Part shown: positions 35,088-44,051 of the stretch, in pieces | How the letters are laid out: every line of letters starts with the position of its first letter | How positions within the stretch are numbered: the first letter of the stretch is position 1 | Origin: Nitrososphaerota archaeon | GTDB lineage: Archaea; Thermoproteota; Nitrososphaeria; Nitrososphaerales; Nitrosopumilaceae | DNA: 53,495 nucleotides | NCBI GenBank assembly: GCA_028867675.1 | Contig: JAGWGA010000010.1 | Location: 1-53,495, forward strand | Direction of reading: 5' to 3' | Program-made: the position numbers and the translations under genes | The notes under the pieces: model-generated | The model's database searches: none | What the model saw: the letters and a program-made list of their open reading frames with translations, nothing else | Told to the model about the DNA's origin: nothing

Positions 35088-36233
35088 TTATCCCTCTCTT
35101 TCAAAAAATTCTTTTATGCTCTCTATAATGTAATTCATCTCTGTTTTCTTTAGATGTGGATACATGGGAAGACTGAGGATCTTATCCGCGATGCGTTCAG
35201 TATTTTTTAATAAACCTTTTTTGTAACCAAATTTTCTCCTATAAAAACTAGTTAGATGTATTGGTTCATAGATTATCTTTGTTTGTATTCCCTTCTTTGT
35301 CATAAAACTATGTAATTCATCACGTTTTCTTCTTCCTTCTCTAACTTTTACAGTATACAACATGAAATTACTTTTTCGATCATTTGAAATTACCGGAGAC
35401 TCGATTGTTTGAACATTAGAAAGTAATTTAGTCAAATATGCTGCATTATTATTTCTCATTTTGATCAGTTTTTCTAATTTGTCTATTTGAGAAATGCCCA
35501 AGGCTGCAGTCATGGCAGACATTCTCCAATTATATCCAAGTGATGTATAATCAGATGAATTGGCAGACATGAAATAATTTTCAGTATCGATTCTTCCATG
35601 GGAACGAATTCTGATTAGATCTTCGTAGATCTTTCTTGAGTCTGTAACTGCTGCACCGCCTTCTCCTGAAGTTATTATCTTATTCCAAGCGAAACTTATG
35701 ACTGAAGCATCACCAAAGGAACCCCCACTCTTACCATTGATCTTTGAACCTAAAGCTGTTGCGGCATCCTCAATTAATGTCAATTTGTAATCGCTAGCAA
35801 TTTTTCTTATTTCGTTTATTTTGCAAATATTTCCTGCATAATGAACTGGCATTATTGCCTTTGTTTTTTTAGTTATTTTTGATTCTACATCATGTGGATC
35901 TAAACCATAGGTTGAATCCTCAATATCTGCAAACCTTGGAGTTGCGTTTACAAACATGACTGAATTTGATGAGGCAATGAATGTAAATGATGGAAGTATT
36001 ATCTCATCTCGATTCGAAAATTTGTATGATATCATTAGAGCATGTAATGCAGAAGTGGCAGAATTGAAAACAACACAATATTTTCTATCTGTTTTTTCGG
36101 CAACCTTTTTTTCTAACTCGATAGTTTCTGACGAAAGACCCCAATACATTCCTCTCTTTAACACAGAAAGTACTTTTCTTCCATCATTTTCATCATAATG
36201 CATTTTGAAGAGAGGAATCTTCCACTGTGACAT
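35088..36233 (-). CDS. DegT/DnrJ/EryC1/StrS family aminotransferase (1)
   Basis: PLP enzymes of this family transaminate keto-sugars bound to nucleotides. The protein, 381 residues from ATG 36233, has the internal segment NSATSALHALMIS, VHYAGNICKINEI, the aspartate EDAATALGSK, and the PLP lysine in SFAWNKIITSGEGGA (K185 from this start). Most relatives have a Pro-Thr-Lys or similar there, so 'WNK' is a mild variant. An in-frame TTG at 36251 would add six residues. It probably acts on the 4-keto-6-deoxy product of the dehydratase at 37410-38357 or a related keto-sugar. Confidence 0.86.
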   Translation of the reverse strand: MSQWKIPLFKMHYDENDGRKVLSVLKRGMYWGLSSETIELEKKVAEKTDRKYCVVFNSATSALHALMISYKFSNRDEIILPSFTFIASSNSVMFVNATPRFADIEDSTYGLDPHDVESKITKKTKAIMPVHYAGNICKINEIRKIASDYKLTLIEDAATALGSKINGKSGGSFGDASVISFAWNKIITSGEGGAAVTDSRKIYEDLIRIRSHGRIDTENYFMSANSSDYTSLGYNWRMSAMTAALGISQIDKLEKLIKMRNNNAAYLTKLLSNVQTIESPVISNDRKSNFMLYTVKVREGRRKRDELHSFMTKKGIQTKIIYEPIHLTSFYRRKFGYKKGLLKNTERIADKILSLPMYPHLKKTEMNYIIESIKEFFEREG

Positions 36234-36342
36234 AAAAGTGCGTATTATCAATCAATAATTAAACTGTATTACTATACTCTCCAAACTTTTTTTATTTTAT
36301 TTCTACATATTTAGAATAGAAATATTGATCAAGACAAATATT

Positions 36343-36352
36343 AATTATATAT
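36343..36352 (+). promoter_or_regulatory. TATA box of the glycosyltransferase-like gene at 36380
   Basis: AATTATATAT lies 28-37 bases before the TTG start, supporting that start codon. Confidence 0.45.
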
Positions 36353-36379
36353 GGAAATAAAGTCTGTTGGATATTAAAA

Positions 36380-37369
36380 TTGGATAGAAAAATTAAAGTT
36401 GCATTCGTATACAGACCATGTGTTTCACTAAGAAATGATCATTTTTTCACTATTAGTTATAATTTCTTTATGAAAGCATTACAAAGAAATCCTAGAATTG
36501 AAATGAATTACATTACTACCGACAGAACTTTTGATTCTTCTAAATTAAAGAGTAATTTTGATATAGTCTTGTTTTTTGAAAATGGCGAAAATCCAGATGG
36601 CTGTGTACCAAGTGAAATAATGGGGATTAAAGATCTTGATATTCCAGTTATAGCAAAAATAGGTGATCCGTGGGCAGCTCCAAACAAAAATATTCAAAAA
36701 ATTCATGAGGATTACAAAATAGATGCATATTTTGGATATCAACATGATAGTCTCTTTTACAAATATTACCCAAAAAACTACAAATACAAAATAGTTCTTT
36801 TTGGCCTAGAACCATCATTATTTCAAAATCTAACTCCTTATAAAAATAGAATAAAAAATAGAATTCTTAATTCGGGAGCTGTTGCAAATAAGAAGATTGC
36901 ATCAAGAATTCTAAGCAAGATTACAAAAGGAGAAGCAGATCCTATGAAGCATTATAAATTAAGAACACAATGCAATGAATTGCCCTATGTAGATTATACA
37001 GCAACCTTACAACATGAATTTATTGGTGACAAATACCCTCTACTCTTACAAAAATATGCTACTTCAATTGCTTCATCTAGTGTGAATTATACCACTAAAT
37101 ATATGGAAATTCCTGCTGCGGGTTGCTTAACCTTTATGGAAATAACTGAAAAAAATCATGGAGATTATCTTAGATTCGAAGATGGTAAAACTGCTATATT
37201 CATAAATGAAAAAAACTACAAAGATAAATTTGAAGAATATCTTCAAGATTTAGATAATCCCAAATGGGAAAAAATAGCTAATGCGGGAAGAGAATATGTT
37301 ATGACTCATCTAAATAATGATCTTGCGACTAATTCTCTGGTGGATTTGATGGAAGAGTTGTTGCATTAA
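36380..37369 (+). CDS. Glycosyltransferase-like protein, probable GT-B (Glyco_trans_1_2/CgeB-like)
   Basis: The 329-residue protein starts KIKVAFVYRPCVSLRNDHFF. It shows alternating alpha/beta structure (DIVLFFENGENPDG, VIAKIGDPWAAP) and ends in KYMEIPAAGCLTFMEI ... WEKIANAGREYVMTHL, a pattern seen in the C-terminal donor-binding part of CgeB-like glycosyltransferases. Similarity is weaker than for the other transferases here. The start is TTG 36380, supported by a TATA box. It stands alone between the aminotransferase and the dehydratase genes. Confidence 0.6.
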   Translation: MDRKIKVAFVYRPCVSLRNDHFFTISYNFFMKALQRNPRIEMNYITTDRTFDSSKLKSNFDIVLFFENGENPDGCVPSEIMGIKDLDIPVIAKIGDPWAAPNKNIQKIHEDYKIDAYFGYQHDSLFYKYYPKNYKYKIVLFGLEPSLFQNLTPYKNRIKNRILNSGAVANKKIASRILSKITKGEADPMKHYKLRTQCNELPYVDYTATLQHEFIGDKYPLLLQKYATSIASSSVNYTTKYMEIPAAGCLTFMEITEKNHGDYLRFEDGKTAIFINEKNYKDKFEEYLQDLDNPKWEKIANAGREYVMTHLNNDLATNSLVDLMEELLH

Positions 37370-37409
37370 ACCAAATTATCAAATTGACGATTTTTATAAT
37401 ATCTCTGAA

Positions 37410-38357
37410 TTAGTTATCAAACCAATTATTATTTTTGATATACCATTCTACCGTATTCTTTACACCGTCTTCAAAATTCACCTTGGGGGACCATTTCAAT
37501 TTTGATCTTATTTTTGATGAATCTAGGCTGTATCGATAGTCATGACCAGGTCTATCTTGTACAAATTCATAGAGATCTGATGGTTTATTCATTATGGACA
37601 ATATCTTGCCAATTACTGTCAATACATCAAATTCATTATGTGCTGATATGTTGTATGATTCTCCAGACTCGCCTTTTTCTAATACATTCAAGATGGCACT
37701 ACAGTGGTCTTCAACAAATATCCAATCTCTTACTCCTTTACCGTGATTTTGTATTGGTATTTTTTTATTTTTACCTGCAAACAAAATTGCCTTGGGAATA
37801 AGCTTCTCAGGAAACTGTCTTGGTCCATAATTATTTGTACATCTAGTTATGACTGCATCTATGCCATGTGTAACTACATAGGAATTAATCAAGAGTTCTG
37901 CAGATGCCTTTGTAGCAGAATATGGGCTGGAAGGATTTAATCTGAAACTCTCATCAGCACTATCATGTTCTAGACTCCCAAAAACTTCATCTGTAGAAAT
38001 GTGAACTAGTCTTTTCTTATACTTCCTTAGTATTTCTAATATGGTGAAAACACCCAAAAAGTTTGAATCTATGAATGGTCTTGCATTTTCAATACTGCGA
38101 TCCACATGTGATTCTGCAGCAAAGTTGACTACTGCATCACAATCTGCTATTAATTTATTCATAAGGGTATGATTATTTATGTTGCCTTTTACAAAATTGT
38201 AATTACTTGACTTTTCTATTTCGTAAAGATTCCTATGATTTGAACCAGTGAGTTCATCATCAACATTGACTATTTCATAATTTTCATAATTGTTAAGAAC
38301 ATGCAATATGAAATTGCTACCAATAAATCCAAGTCCTCCTGTAACTAGCATCTTCAT
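37410..38357 (-). CDS. rfbB: dTDP-glucose 4,6-dehydratase
   Basis: RmlB/RfbB converts dTDP-glucose to dTDP-4-keto-6-deoxyglucose. The 315-residue SDR has GGLGFIG at 7-13, AAESHVDRSI, the diagnostic STDEVFG with D123-E124, Y146/K150 (YSATK) and TRCTNNYGPRQFPEKLIP, all hallmarks of this dehydratase. The start is ATG 38357 with a TATA box 27-36 bases upstream. The usual partners RmlA, RmlC and RmlD are not in the window. The product could feed a DegT aminotransferase to give a 4-amino-4,6-dideoxy sugar. Confidence 0.88.
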   Translation of the reverse strand: MKMLVTGGLGFIGSNFILHVLNNYENYEIVNVDDELTGSNHRNLYEIEKSSNYNFVKGNINNHTLMNKLIADCDAVVNFAAESHVDRSIENARPFIDSNFLGVFTILEILRKYKKRLVHISTDEVFGSLEHDSADESFRLNPSSPYSATKASAELLINSYVVTHGIDAVITRCTNNYGPRQFPEKLIPKAILFAGKNKKIPIQNHGKGVRDWIFVEDHCSAILNVLEKGESGESYNISAHNEFDVLTVIGKILSIMNKPSDLYEFVQDRPGHDYRYSLDSSKIRSKLKWSPKVNFEDGVKNTVEWYIKNNNWFDN

Positions 38358-38383
38358 AGATAACCATTATTCAGTATTGGCTT

Positions 38384-38393
38384 AATCTATATC
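38384..38393 (-). promoter_or_regulatory. TATA box of rfbB
   Basis: On the minus strand GATATAGATT lies 27-36 bases before the rfbB ATG. Confidence 0.45.
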
Positions 38394-38485
38394 ACCTTAA
38401 CGGATTGAAAAATAATTAATTTTAGATAAACCATAATCAATAAATTCTATTAATCAACTGACTCAATTTTGGTTAGTTGTATGTT

Positions 38486-38493
38486 GATATAAC
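38486..38493 (+). promoter_or_regulatory. TATA box of the small membrane protein gene
   Basis: GATATAAC lies 20-27 bases before the GTG at 38513, which favours that start over the upstream TTG at 38477. Confidence 0.45.
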
Positions 38494-38512
38494 TCTCCAC
38501 ATATGTAATTAC

Positions 38513-38995
38513 GTGGCAGGAAAAAAAAATCTAGTCTTTCGTGCTTGGTTTTACTTTAGACAGGGATGGAGTACATATTTTGCATTCATACTAGCAGCTA
38601 TAAACACCATGGTTACAACCTATTATTTGGCAATAAAAGATGTACCTGCACTAAAAGTGATATTTCCTTCTTTTCTTGCATACGTGTCAATTCTATCATT
38701 TATTGGAATTCCGACCCTAGTTGCAGTCGGCTATCTTCATTTTAAGAGAAGTGGGGCTTTCAGGGCTGAGGCAGATATATCAATTGAAGTAAATCCATAC
38801 ACACGAAGAATGCTGGAAAATACTGAAATTCTTTTATCATTGTATCCGAAACTAAGTGAGATTCTAGTTAAGATATCAAAAAATGAGAAATTGTCCGAAA
38901 AAGAAGTTGAAGAGATTTCTAACTTACAGAATGAGATAAAAGATCACATGAAAAATCAATTAATGAAAGAAAAAAATAAATCAAGTTTTCGTTAA
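38513..38995 (+). CDS. Two-helix membrane protein of unknown function
   Basis: From GTG 38513 the product has about 160 residues: a basic, aromatic start (AGKKNLVFRAWFYFRQGWS), helix 1 (YFAFILAAINTMVTTYYLAI), helix 2 (FLAYVSILSFIGIPTLVAVGYL) and a cytosolic-looking C-terminal part ending in a charged coiled-coil (KISKNEKLSEKEVEEISNLQNEI). The upstream TTG 38477 would add 12 residues lying over the TATA box. I do not recognise the family. It separates the nucleotide-sugar genes from the membrane glycan-assembly genes and might scaffold them, but that is a guess. Confidence 0.6.
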   Translation: MAGKKNLVFRAWFYFRQGWSTYFAFILAAINTMVTTYYLAIKDVPALKVIFPSFLAYVSILSFIGIPTLVAVGYLHFKRSGAFRAEADISIEVNPYTRRMLENTEILLSLYPKLSEILVKISKNEKLSEKEVEEISNLQNEIKDHMKNQLMKEKNKSSFR

Positions 38996-39018
38996 TACAT
39001 AAATCATAAAAAATTAAT

Positions 39019-40578
39019 TTAATTTATCTGATCAAACTTGTTATAATTTATTTGGTATATTTTTACATGATATTTTAACTTATTATCAGTAGAGTCATAC
39101 ACTTTTAGTAAATATGGATATTTCTCGTCATGGAAATAAACATCGTTTAGAAAAGCTGGTCTGTCCTTATCTCCATCTAGAACCAAATGAGTCAAACCTT
39201 TGCTTTTGGAATCTTTGATATATTTTTCAAGAGAGTCAAATCCTTGGGTTGAAATGGCATGAACATGAAAATTGACAGATGTTTTTAATGCGGGCCAATT
39301 TTCTGGCAGTTCTGCTGGAATTATGTAGCTGTCCTCTGGATAGTAGTCATTTATTCCATTGGCTAGAACTGCTACATGATTTCCTACCTCAAAAGACTCT
39401 CTTTGATGTTCATAATCGTATTTCTTGATATCCAAGAAAATGATTGATGAAAATACAATTCCGCCTACAATCAAAATAAGAAAGATATTGCTTGCCTTCA
39501 TTTTTTTTCTTATTGCCTGTATGGTGAAAATTGTCATTATGCAAAAAAGAGGATACAAAATATACAGATATCTTGTATCCTGAATACCTCTTGCATAGGC
39601 ATAAAGTGCAGGTATTGTCATTATGATGATTGATATAATTACTGTTATCTTGTTGTAATCTCGATTTTTGAAAATATAGTATATACCCGTGGGTAAGAAA
39701 AATATAAAAAATGGCAACGAAATCCAGCCTAGATATTTGAACAAATTCTCAAAGCCAGTAGCCACAAATCCCAAGAATCCAAATTTGGAATTTTCACTGG
39801 ATGAAATAGTTATTGCTGAATCACCGCCGGCAATTATGTGGCTAGTCAAACCGTCACTTCCCGTGGTCTGAATTCTGACATAGGCAACGGGAACAAGCAA
39901 CAGAACAAAAATACTTACTCCCAGTAAATAACGCAGAATTACTTTATTTTCTCTCCTAAAACGCAGGAAAAATACTATTGATAGTACACCAAAAAGCAAC
40001 AAACCCTCGTAACGTGCCATTGCGCATAATGATGCAATTGCAAATGATGCATAGACAGCCTTGATCTTATTGCTCATTAGCAGAAACAGCGAAGTAGTAG
40101 CAAGAAGTATGTACAATGGATCTGTTATTCCAAGTAAAGAGTTTTGAATTACATGTGGTTCAAAGGCAAATAATAACGCACCAAGCAATGAATATGTTCT
40201 ATTAAAAAATCTATTACATAGAAAATAAACAGGAATTGTTGTAAGTGTCGAGACAGAAACACTAAGGAGTCGCTGTAATGTCATGTAATCCAAAAAATTA
40301 TTGAAATGAAATGTGGAAAAGAAAACTGATACTAATGCAGGCCATCCATTATTTGGAAAATTATAACCAGATGGAAAATGACCTAAAATACTGGTATCTG
40401 TGGCATAGAAAAAGTAGTTTAATGAATCTAAAATGAGCGGGACATTATATGGAAAGTAGTAGAGTCTCAGAAGTAACGATGCACAAACAATAACAAACAA
40501 GGAAAATGCCGGTCTCTTTGTCAAGTAGTCTAGGCTGTTCTTAAGATGAGGTGATCTAATTGGGGTTGATTCAGACAA
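39019..40578 (-). CDS. Polytopic membrane glycosyltransferase (GT39/PMT-ArnT-like, GT-C fold)
   Basis: The 519-residue protein has about ten hydrophobic helices in its first 370 residues and a soluble C-terminal domain. The first outer loop after helix 1 holds Asp51 (VPLILDSLNYFFYATD), in the position of the catalytic acidic residue of PMT/ArnT enzymes, and the segment FEPHVIQNSLLGITDPLYILLAT fits the family. Such enzymes transfer a sugar from a polyprenyl phosphate to a protein or lipid on the outer face. The start is GTG or TTG-type at 40578 region (MSESTPIRSP). It probably ends the pathway together with the GT2 dolichyl-phosphate enzyme at 41825-42712. Confidence 0.76.
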   Translation of the reverse strand: MSESTPIRSPHLKNSLDYLTKRPAFSLFVIVCASLLLRLYYFPYNVPLILDSLNYFFYATDTSILGHFPSGYNFPNNGWPALVSVFFSTFHFNNFLDYMTLQRLLSVSVSTLTTIPVYFLCNRFFNRTYSLLGALLFAFEPHVIQNSLLGITDPLYILLATTSLFLLMSNKIKAVYASFAIASLCAMARYEGLLLFGVLSIVFFLRFRRENKVILRYLLGVSIFVLLLVPVAYVRIQTTGSDGLTSHIIAGGDSAITISSSENSKFGFLGFVATGFENLFKYLGWISLPFFIFFLPTGIYYIFKNRDYNKITVIISIIIMTIPALYAYARGIQDTRYLYILYPLFCIMTIFTIQAIRKKMKASNIFLILIVGGIVFSSIIFLDIKKYDYEHQRESFEVGNHVAVLANGINDYYPEDSYIIPAELPENWPALKTSVNFHVHAISTQGFDSLEKYIKDSKSKGLTHLVLDGDKDRPAFLNDVYFHDEKYPYLLKVYDSTDNKLKYHVKIYQINYNKFDQIN

Positions 40579-40618
40579 TTTGTAAACTGATAATCCATAG
40601 AGATTAAAAGGTAATAAA

Positions 40619-41788
40619 TTATCCCAGAGTTTTTGTTTCTTTGAATATTCTATTGATAATTACATAAAATATTGCTTCTGACGTACCTGCTAAAACTAAT
40701 GCGGTTGCAACGCCTCTAATACCAAAGTTCGTTCCTAATGCTAAAATCAGCACAACTTCCATAATGATGTAAATTAATGATCCTGTCAAAATGAATCTGC
40801 TTTTTTCAGCACCCAAAAACTTTGATTGATAAATTAATATCGTTGAACTTGGAATTGTTCCTAAACTTATTATTTGTATTACCTCAGTGGCTTGAATAAA
40901 TTTTGGGAATATGATTGGAATTAAAATGGGAGAAAAGAAAATGCCAATTACAGCAAAACCAATTGACATCAAAAATATAATCATCTTTAATTTTTTGTTA
41001 GGATTTCCACTTGCATCATGTGGTAACATGTATTTGTACGCTATTGATGGAAGAATTTGTAAAATAGAAAAAAATTGTAAACCAAGTTGGTAATTTCCAA
41101 GAACAGTGTATCCTAAAATTGGGGCAATTATTATTTTATCAATAGAACCATTAATTGCTCCTGCCAAATTCAACACAAAACTATTGATCATAAAACCAAA
41201 ACGAGGTTTAATGAGTGAAAAATCAAGGTTTGTTTCTTTGAATCCTTTGTATATTCTTATACTGTAAGGGAAAAATGCCAATCCGATACCCAAAATTACA
41301 CCTTCCCATCCTGAAAGATAATAGAATCCAATTGATAATCCTACCATCAAAACCTTGTTAGTTATCACGTATTTTGTATAACTGTTATACATCTTCTTGC
41401 CGAGAACCTCAAAACTTGCTAGTCCAAAAATTACTGCACCAAAAGCATAGATGCTTGTTCCTATATCATGAAAAATAAAGTATAAAACTAAAGATGATAT
41501 GCAACCTGCAACTATCGAAATAAAAAAAACAGGGGCTTCTATTTTGATATTTTTGGCAGTATACACAGATAACATATTGGATGCACCAACCAATGAAACT
41601 GTAGATGCTATACTTCCAATAGCAAGAAAATAACTGACTTTGCCATAAGCATCTACTCCTAGTAAAGATGCCATATAAAACCAAAAAATTGCAGCTATTC
41701 CATTTGATGCTATGTCAGCTATTCCTATGGTTGCAAGTCCTCTCAGGCCAGTACCCATATTTTTGATCTTATTCCAATTATTATTCAT
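40619..41788 (-). CDS. Wzx-like oligosaccharide flippase (MOP superfamily)
   Basis: This 389-residue, almost wholly hydrophobic protein has about eleven or twelve helices. It starts with GLRGLATIGIADIASNGIAAIFWFYMASLLGVDAYGKVSY split over two segments, the 'lipopolysaccharide exporter' start typical of Wzx/RfbX. It is shorter than most bacterial flippases (about 420-480). It would turn lipid-linked oligosaccharides to the outer side of the membrane. The start is ATG 41788. It is flanked on the same strand by the GT2 gene (36 bases upstream) and the GT39-like gene (40 bases downstream), giving a probable membrane assembly operon. Confidence 0.8.
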   Translation of the reverse strand: MNNNWNKIKNMGTGLRGLATIGIADIASNGIAAIFWFYMASLLGVDAYGKVSYFLAIGSIASTVSLVGASNMLSVYTAKNIKIEAPVFFISIVAGCISSLVLYFIFHDIGTSIYAFGAVIFGLASFEVLGKKMYNSYTKYVITNKVLMVGLSIGFYYLSGWEGVILGIGLAFFPYSIRIYKGFKETNLDFSLIKPRFGFMINSFVLNLAGAINGSIDKIIIAPILGYTVLGNYQLGLQFFSILQILPSIAYKYMLPHDASGNPNKKLKMIIFLMSIGFAVIGIFFSPILIPIIFPKFIQATEVIQIISLGTIPSSTILIYQSKFLGAEKSRFILTGSLIYIIMEVVLILALGTNFGIRGVATALVLAGTSEAIFYVIINRIFKETKTLG

Positions 41789-41824
41789 GATTAATGGTTT
41801 TAGAGTGATGATAAAATAGATAAA

Positions 41825-42712
41825 TTATTCACTACGTCTTTCTCTTACAACATTTACTAGTGAAAATAGCATAATTGCGGTCATAATCAACATGGTTGCA
41901 ACTATGATCGAAGCTAGTCCTATTAATGCTACATTGGTAACAACTTGACGGGTAATTGTAAAGATCTGAATTGTCCAAACTATGAAACCTAATCCTAATG
42001 CCAAAAAGAAAATACCAGGAATACCGTAAAATTTCAGTGGATGTTCTATTGAAATAAATTTCATTGTACTAAGTATGACTGATATGCCGTGAGATACGGG
42101 ATGGTGAGTTGAAGTATCTCCTTCGTAAAGTATGGTTATTGGAACTTCCTTTATTTTGAATCCCTTTTTACTAGATTTGATCAAGATCTCAGTAGAAACA
42201 CCCATTCCTTGGTCTGAGGGAGTTATTTCCTTTAACACCCTTTTATTATATGCTCTAAATCCACTCTGAGAATCAGTTAACTTGATATCTGTTGAAATGT
42301 TGGCTAGGCTGGTTATTGTTTTAATTCCAGCTTTTCTGTAGGCAGGAACATTTTTTCCATTGTTTCCAAGAAACCTTGAACCTATGACTATGTCTACTTC
42401 ATTTTTTAGAATGGGTTCTAATACTGGATTGATATCTTCAATACGATGCTGACCATCTGCGTCAAATGTTATCAAAGCATCAGCATTCATATCGCTAGCT
42501 TTTTCAAAAAGAGATCTAATTGCTGCCCCATATCCGAGATTTTTGGTATGTGTAATAACAATTGCCCCCATTTTCTCTGCAACAGGGCCAGTTAGGTCAG
42601 ACGATCCATCGTTGCATACTATGATTTTATCTGTTATCTTCTTAAGCTTAAGTATGATTGACGCAATATTTTTTTCTTCATTAAATGCTGGTATTCCAAT
42701 TACTACTTCCAT
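41825..42712 (-). CDS. Family 2 glycosyltransferase, dolichyl-phosphate sugar synthase-like, with two C-terminal membrane helices
   Basis: The 295-residue protein has the GT-A fold signature: VVIGIPAFNEEKNIASII, CNDGSSDLT, the metal site TFDADGQHRIEDI, and FLGNNGKNVPAYRK / DSQSGFRAYNK, which are typical of DPM1/DPG-synthase relatives. Two helices near the C-terminus (PGIFFLALGLGFIVWTIQIF; LIGLASIIVATMLIMTAIML) anchor it. It likely makes polyprenyl-phosphate sugars that are used by the GT39-like transferase. The start is ATG 42712; CTTTAATATG on the minus strand 26-36 bases before it can serve as TATA box. Confidence 0.85.
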   Translation of the reverse strand: MEVVIGIPAFNEEKNIASIILKLKKITDKIIVCNDGSSDLTGPVAEKMGAIVITHTKNLGYGAAIRSLFEKASDMNADALITFDADGQHRIEDINPVLEPILKNEVDIVIGSRFLGNNGKNVPAYRKAGIKTITSLANISTDIKLTDSQSGFRAYNKRVLKEITPSDQGMGVSTEILIKSSKKGFKIKEVPITILYEGDTSTHHPVSHGISVILSTMKFISIEHPLKFYGIPGIFFLALGLGFIVWTIQIFTITRQVVTNVALIGLASIIVATMLIMTAIMLFSLVNVVRERRSE

Positions 42713-42836
42713 ATTCCAAATTCTCTCTGTACGTAGACATATTAAAGTTGTAGATTTTTTGAGAAATAGTAAATTTTCTGATATGATTATTGTGGGAAAT
42801 TACACTTGATTCAATTATTTGTTTGATTGATAAATT

Positions 42837-44012
42837 CTATGAACTGCTTTCTTGTATGCCTTTGATTACTATGTCCTGCTCATTTCTAGTTATGTTAGGA
42901 TAAAATGGCAATGAAATCATTTCGCTGTATAATGCAATTGTATTTTTCAAATTATCTGTATGATTCTTAAATTTTCTAAAAACTGTGAATTGATGTAACG
43001 GTTTATAGTGTACTGAAGTACTTATTCCTCGTTCTAATAGTCTTCTAAAAAGTTCATCTCTATTTATTCCATATTCCTTTTCGATTCTAATTATATACAA
43101 ATGATATGCATTATGATCAACTCTTGAAGAAACTGGAGTTATTACTCCTTTAATTTTACTTAGTTTGGAATTATAATAATCATGAGCTTTTTTCCGCATG
43201 AAATTTAATTTTCGTATTCTTTTTAGCTGACTTATTCCTAATGATGATCTAATCTCATCCAGTCTAAAATTATAGCCAGATTCAACTACGTCATAATCCC
43301 ATGGTTTTCCATGAGTGTATCTTTGTATAAGTGATTTTGTAATTCCATGATTTCTTGCCATGTTTACATATTCTGCAATTTTTTTAGAGTTTGTAATTAT
43401 CATACCTCCTTCTACTGTTGTAATGTTCTTAGTAGGATAGAAACTAAAACAACCTGCGTCGCCAAATGTTCCAACGTGTTTCTTTTGAGATGTTGCTCCA
43501 ATGGCATGAGCACAGTCTTCTATGACCATTAGGTTATTTGATTTTGCAATTTTAATTATTTCTTTCATGTTGCACGCTCTTCCAGCAAAATGGACAGGTA
43601 AAATTACCTTAGTTTTTTTTGTTATGTTATTTTTTATTGAATTAATTGAAATATTCATCTCTTCTTTATCAACATCGGTAAAAACCGGAGTTGCACCAGT
43701 ATGTACAACAGCATTTGCAGTAGCGACAAATGTGAGGTCTGGGAGAATCACCTCATCTCCTTTTCCTATTCCACAAGCCTTCAAAGACAAAAATAATGCA
43801 GATGTGGCATTTGATACCCCTATGGCATAGCGAGTACCCGTGAATTTTGCAAAATCCGATTCGAATTGGCGAAGTTTAGGTCCATCAGTGAGAAATGTAG
43901 AATGCAATGCATCCATTACGGCTTTTCTATCCGAGTTTGTAACCCATGGTGAAAAAAAAGGCACTTTAAAAGAAGAATTTCTTGATGAACTTCTTATACT
44001 CTTACTCTTCAA
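42837..44012 (-). CDS. DegT/DnrJ/EryC1/StrS family aminotransferase (2)
   Basis: The 391-residue protein has all family elements: VSNATSALFLSLKACGIGKGDEV split around residues 67-87, VHFAGRACNM, EDCAHAIGA and the PLP lysine K195 in SFYPTKNITTVEGG. It differs clearly from the first DegT protein of this island (35088-36233), so it probably works on another keto-sugar or position (for example C3 versus C4). The listed start is TTG 44012; the first 15 residues are Ser/Arg-rich without homology, so a later start is possible. Confidence 0.88.
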   Translation of the reverse strand: MKSKSIRSSSRNSSFKVPFFSPWVTNSDRKAVMDALHSTFLTDGPKLRQFESDFAKFTGTRYAIGVSNATSALFLSLKACGIGKGDEVILPDLTFVATANAVVHTGATPVFTDVDKEEMNISINSIKNNITKKTKVILPVHFAGRACNMKEIIKIAKSNNLMVIEDCAHAIGATSQKKHVGTFGDAGCFSFYPTKNITTVEGGMIITNSKKIAEYVNMARNHGITKSLIQRYTHGKPWDYDVVESGYNFRLDEIRSSLGISQLKRIRKLNFMRKKAHDYYNSKLSKIKGVITPVSSRVDHNAYHLYIIRIEKEYGINRDELFRRLLERGISTSVHYKPLHQFTVFRKFKNHTDNLKNTIALYSEMISLPFYPNITRNEQDIVIKGIQESSS

Positions 44013-44051
44013 ACCGCAATTAGAATAAAAAACAATGATCTTATTAACTGT

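Noticed and set aside
33530-44012. Possible legionaminic/pseudaminic acid pathway because of the NeuD-like and DegT genes
   Set aside because: No NeuB-type synthase, CMP transferase or PseB/NeuC homologue is present in the window.
43347-44028. Plus-strand frames of 61-102 codons antisense to the second DegT gene
   Set aside because: They are complements of conserved aminotransferase codons and have no recognisable protein features.
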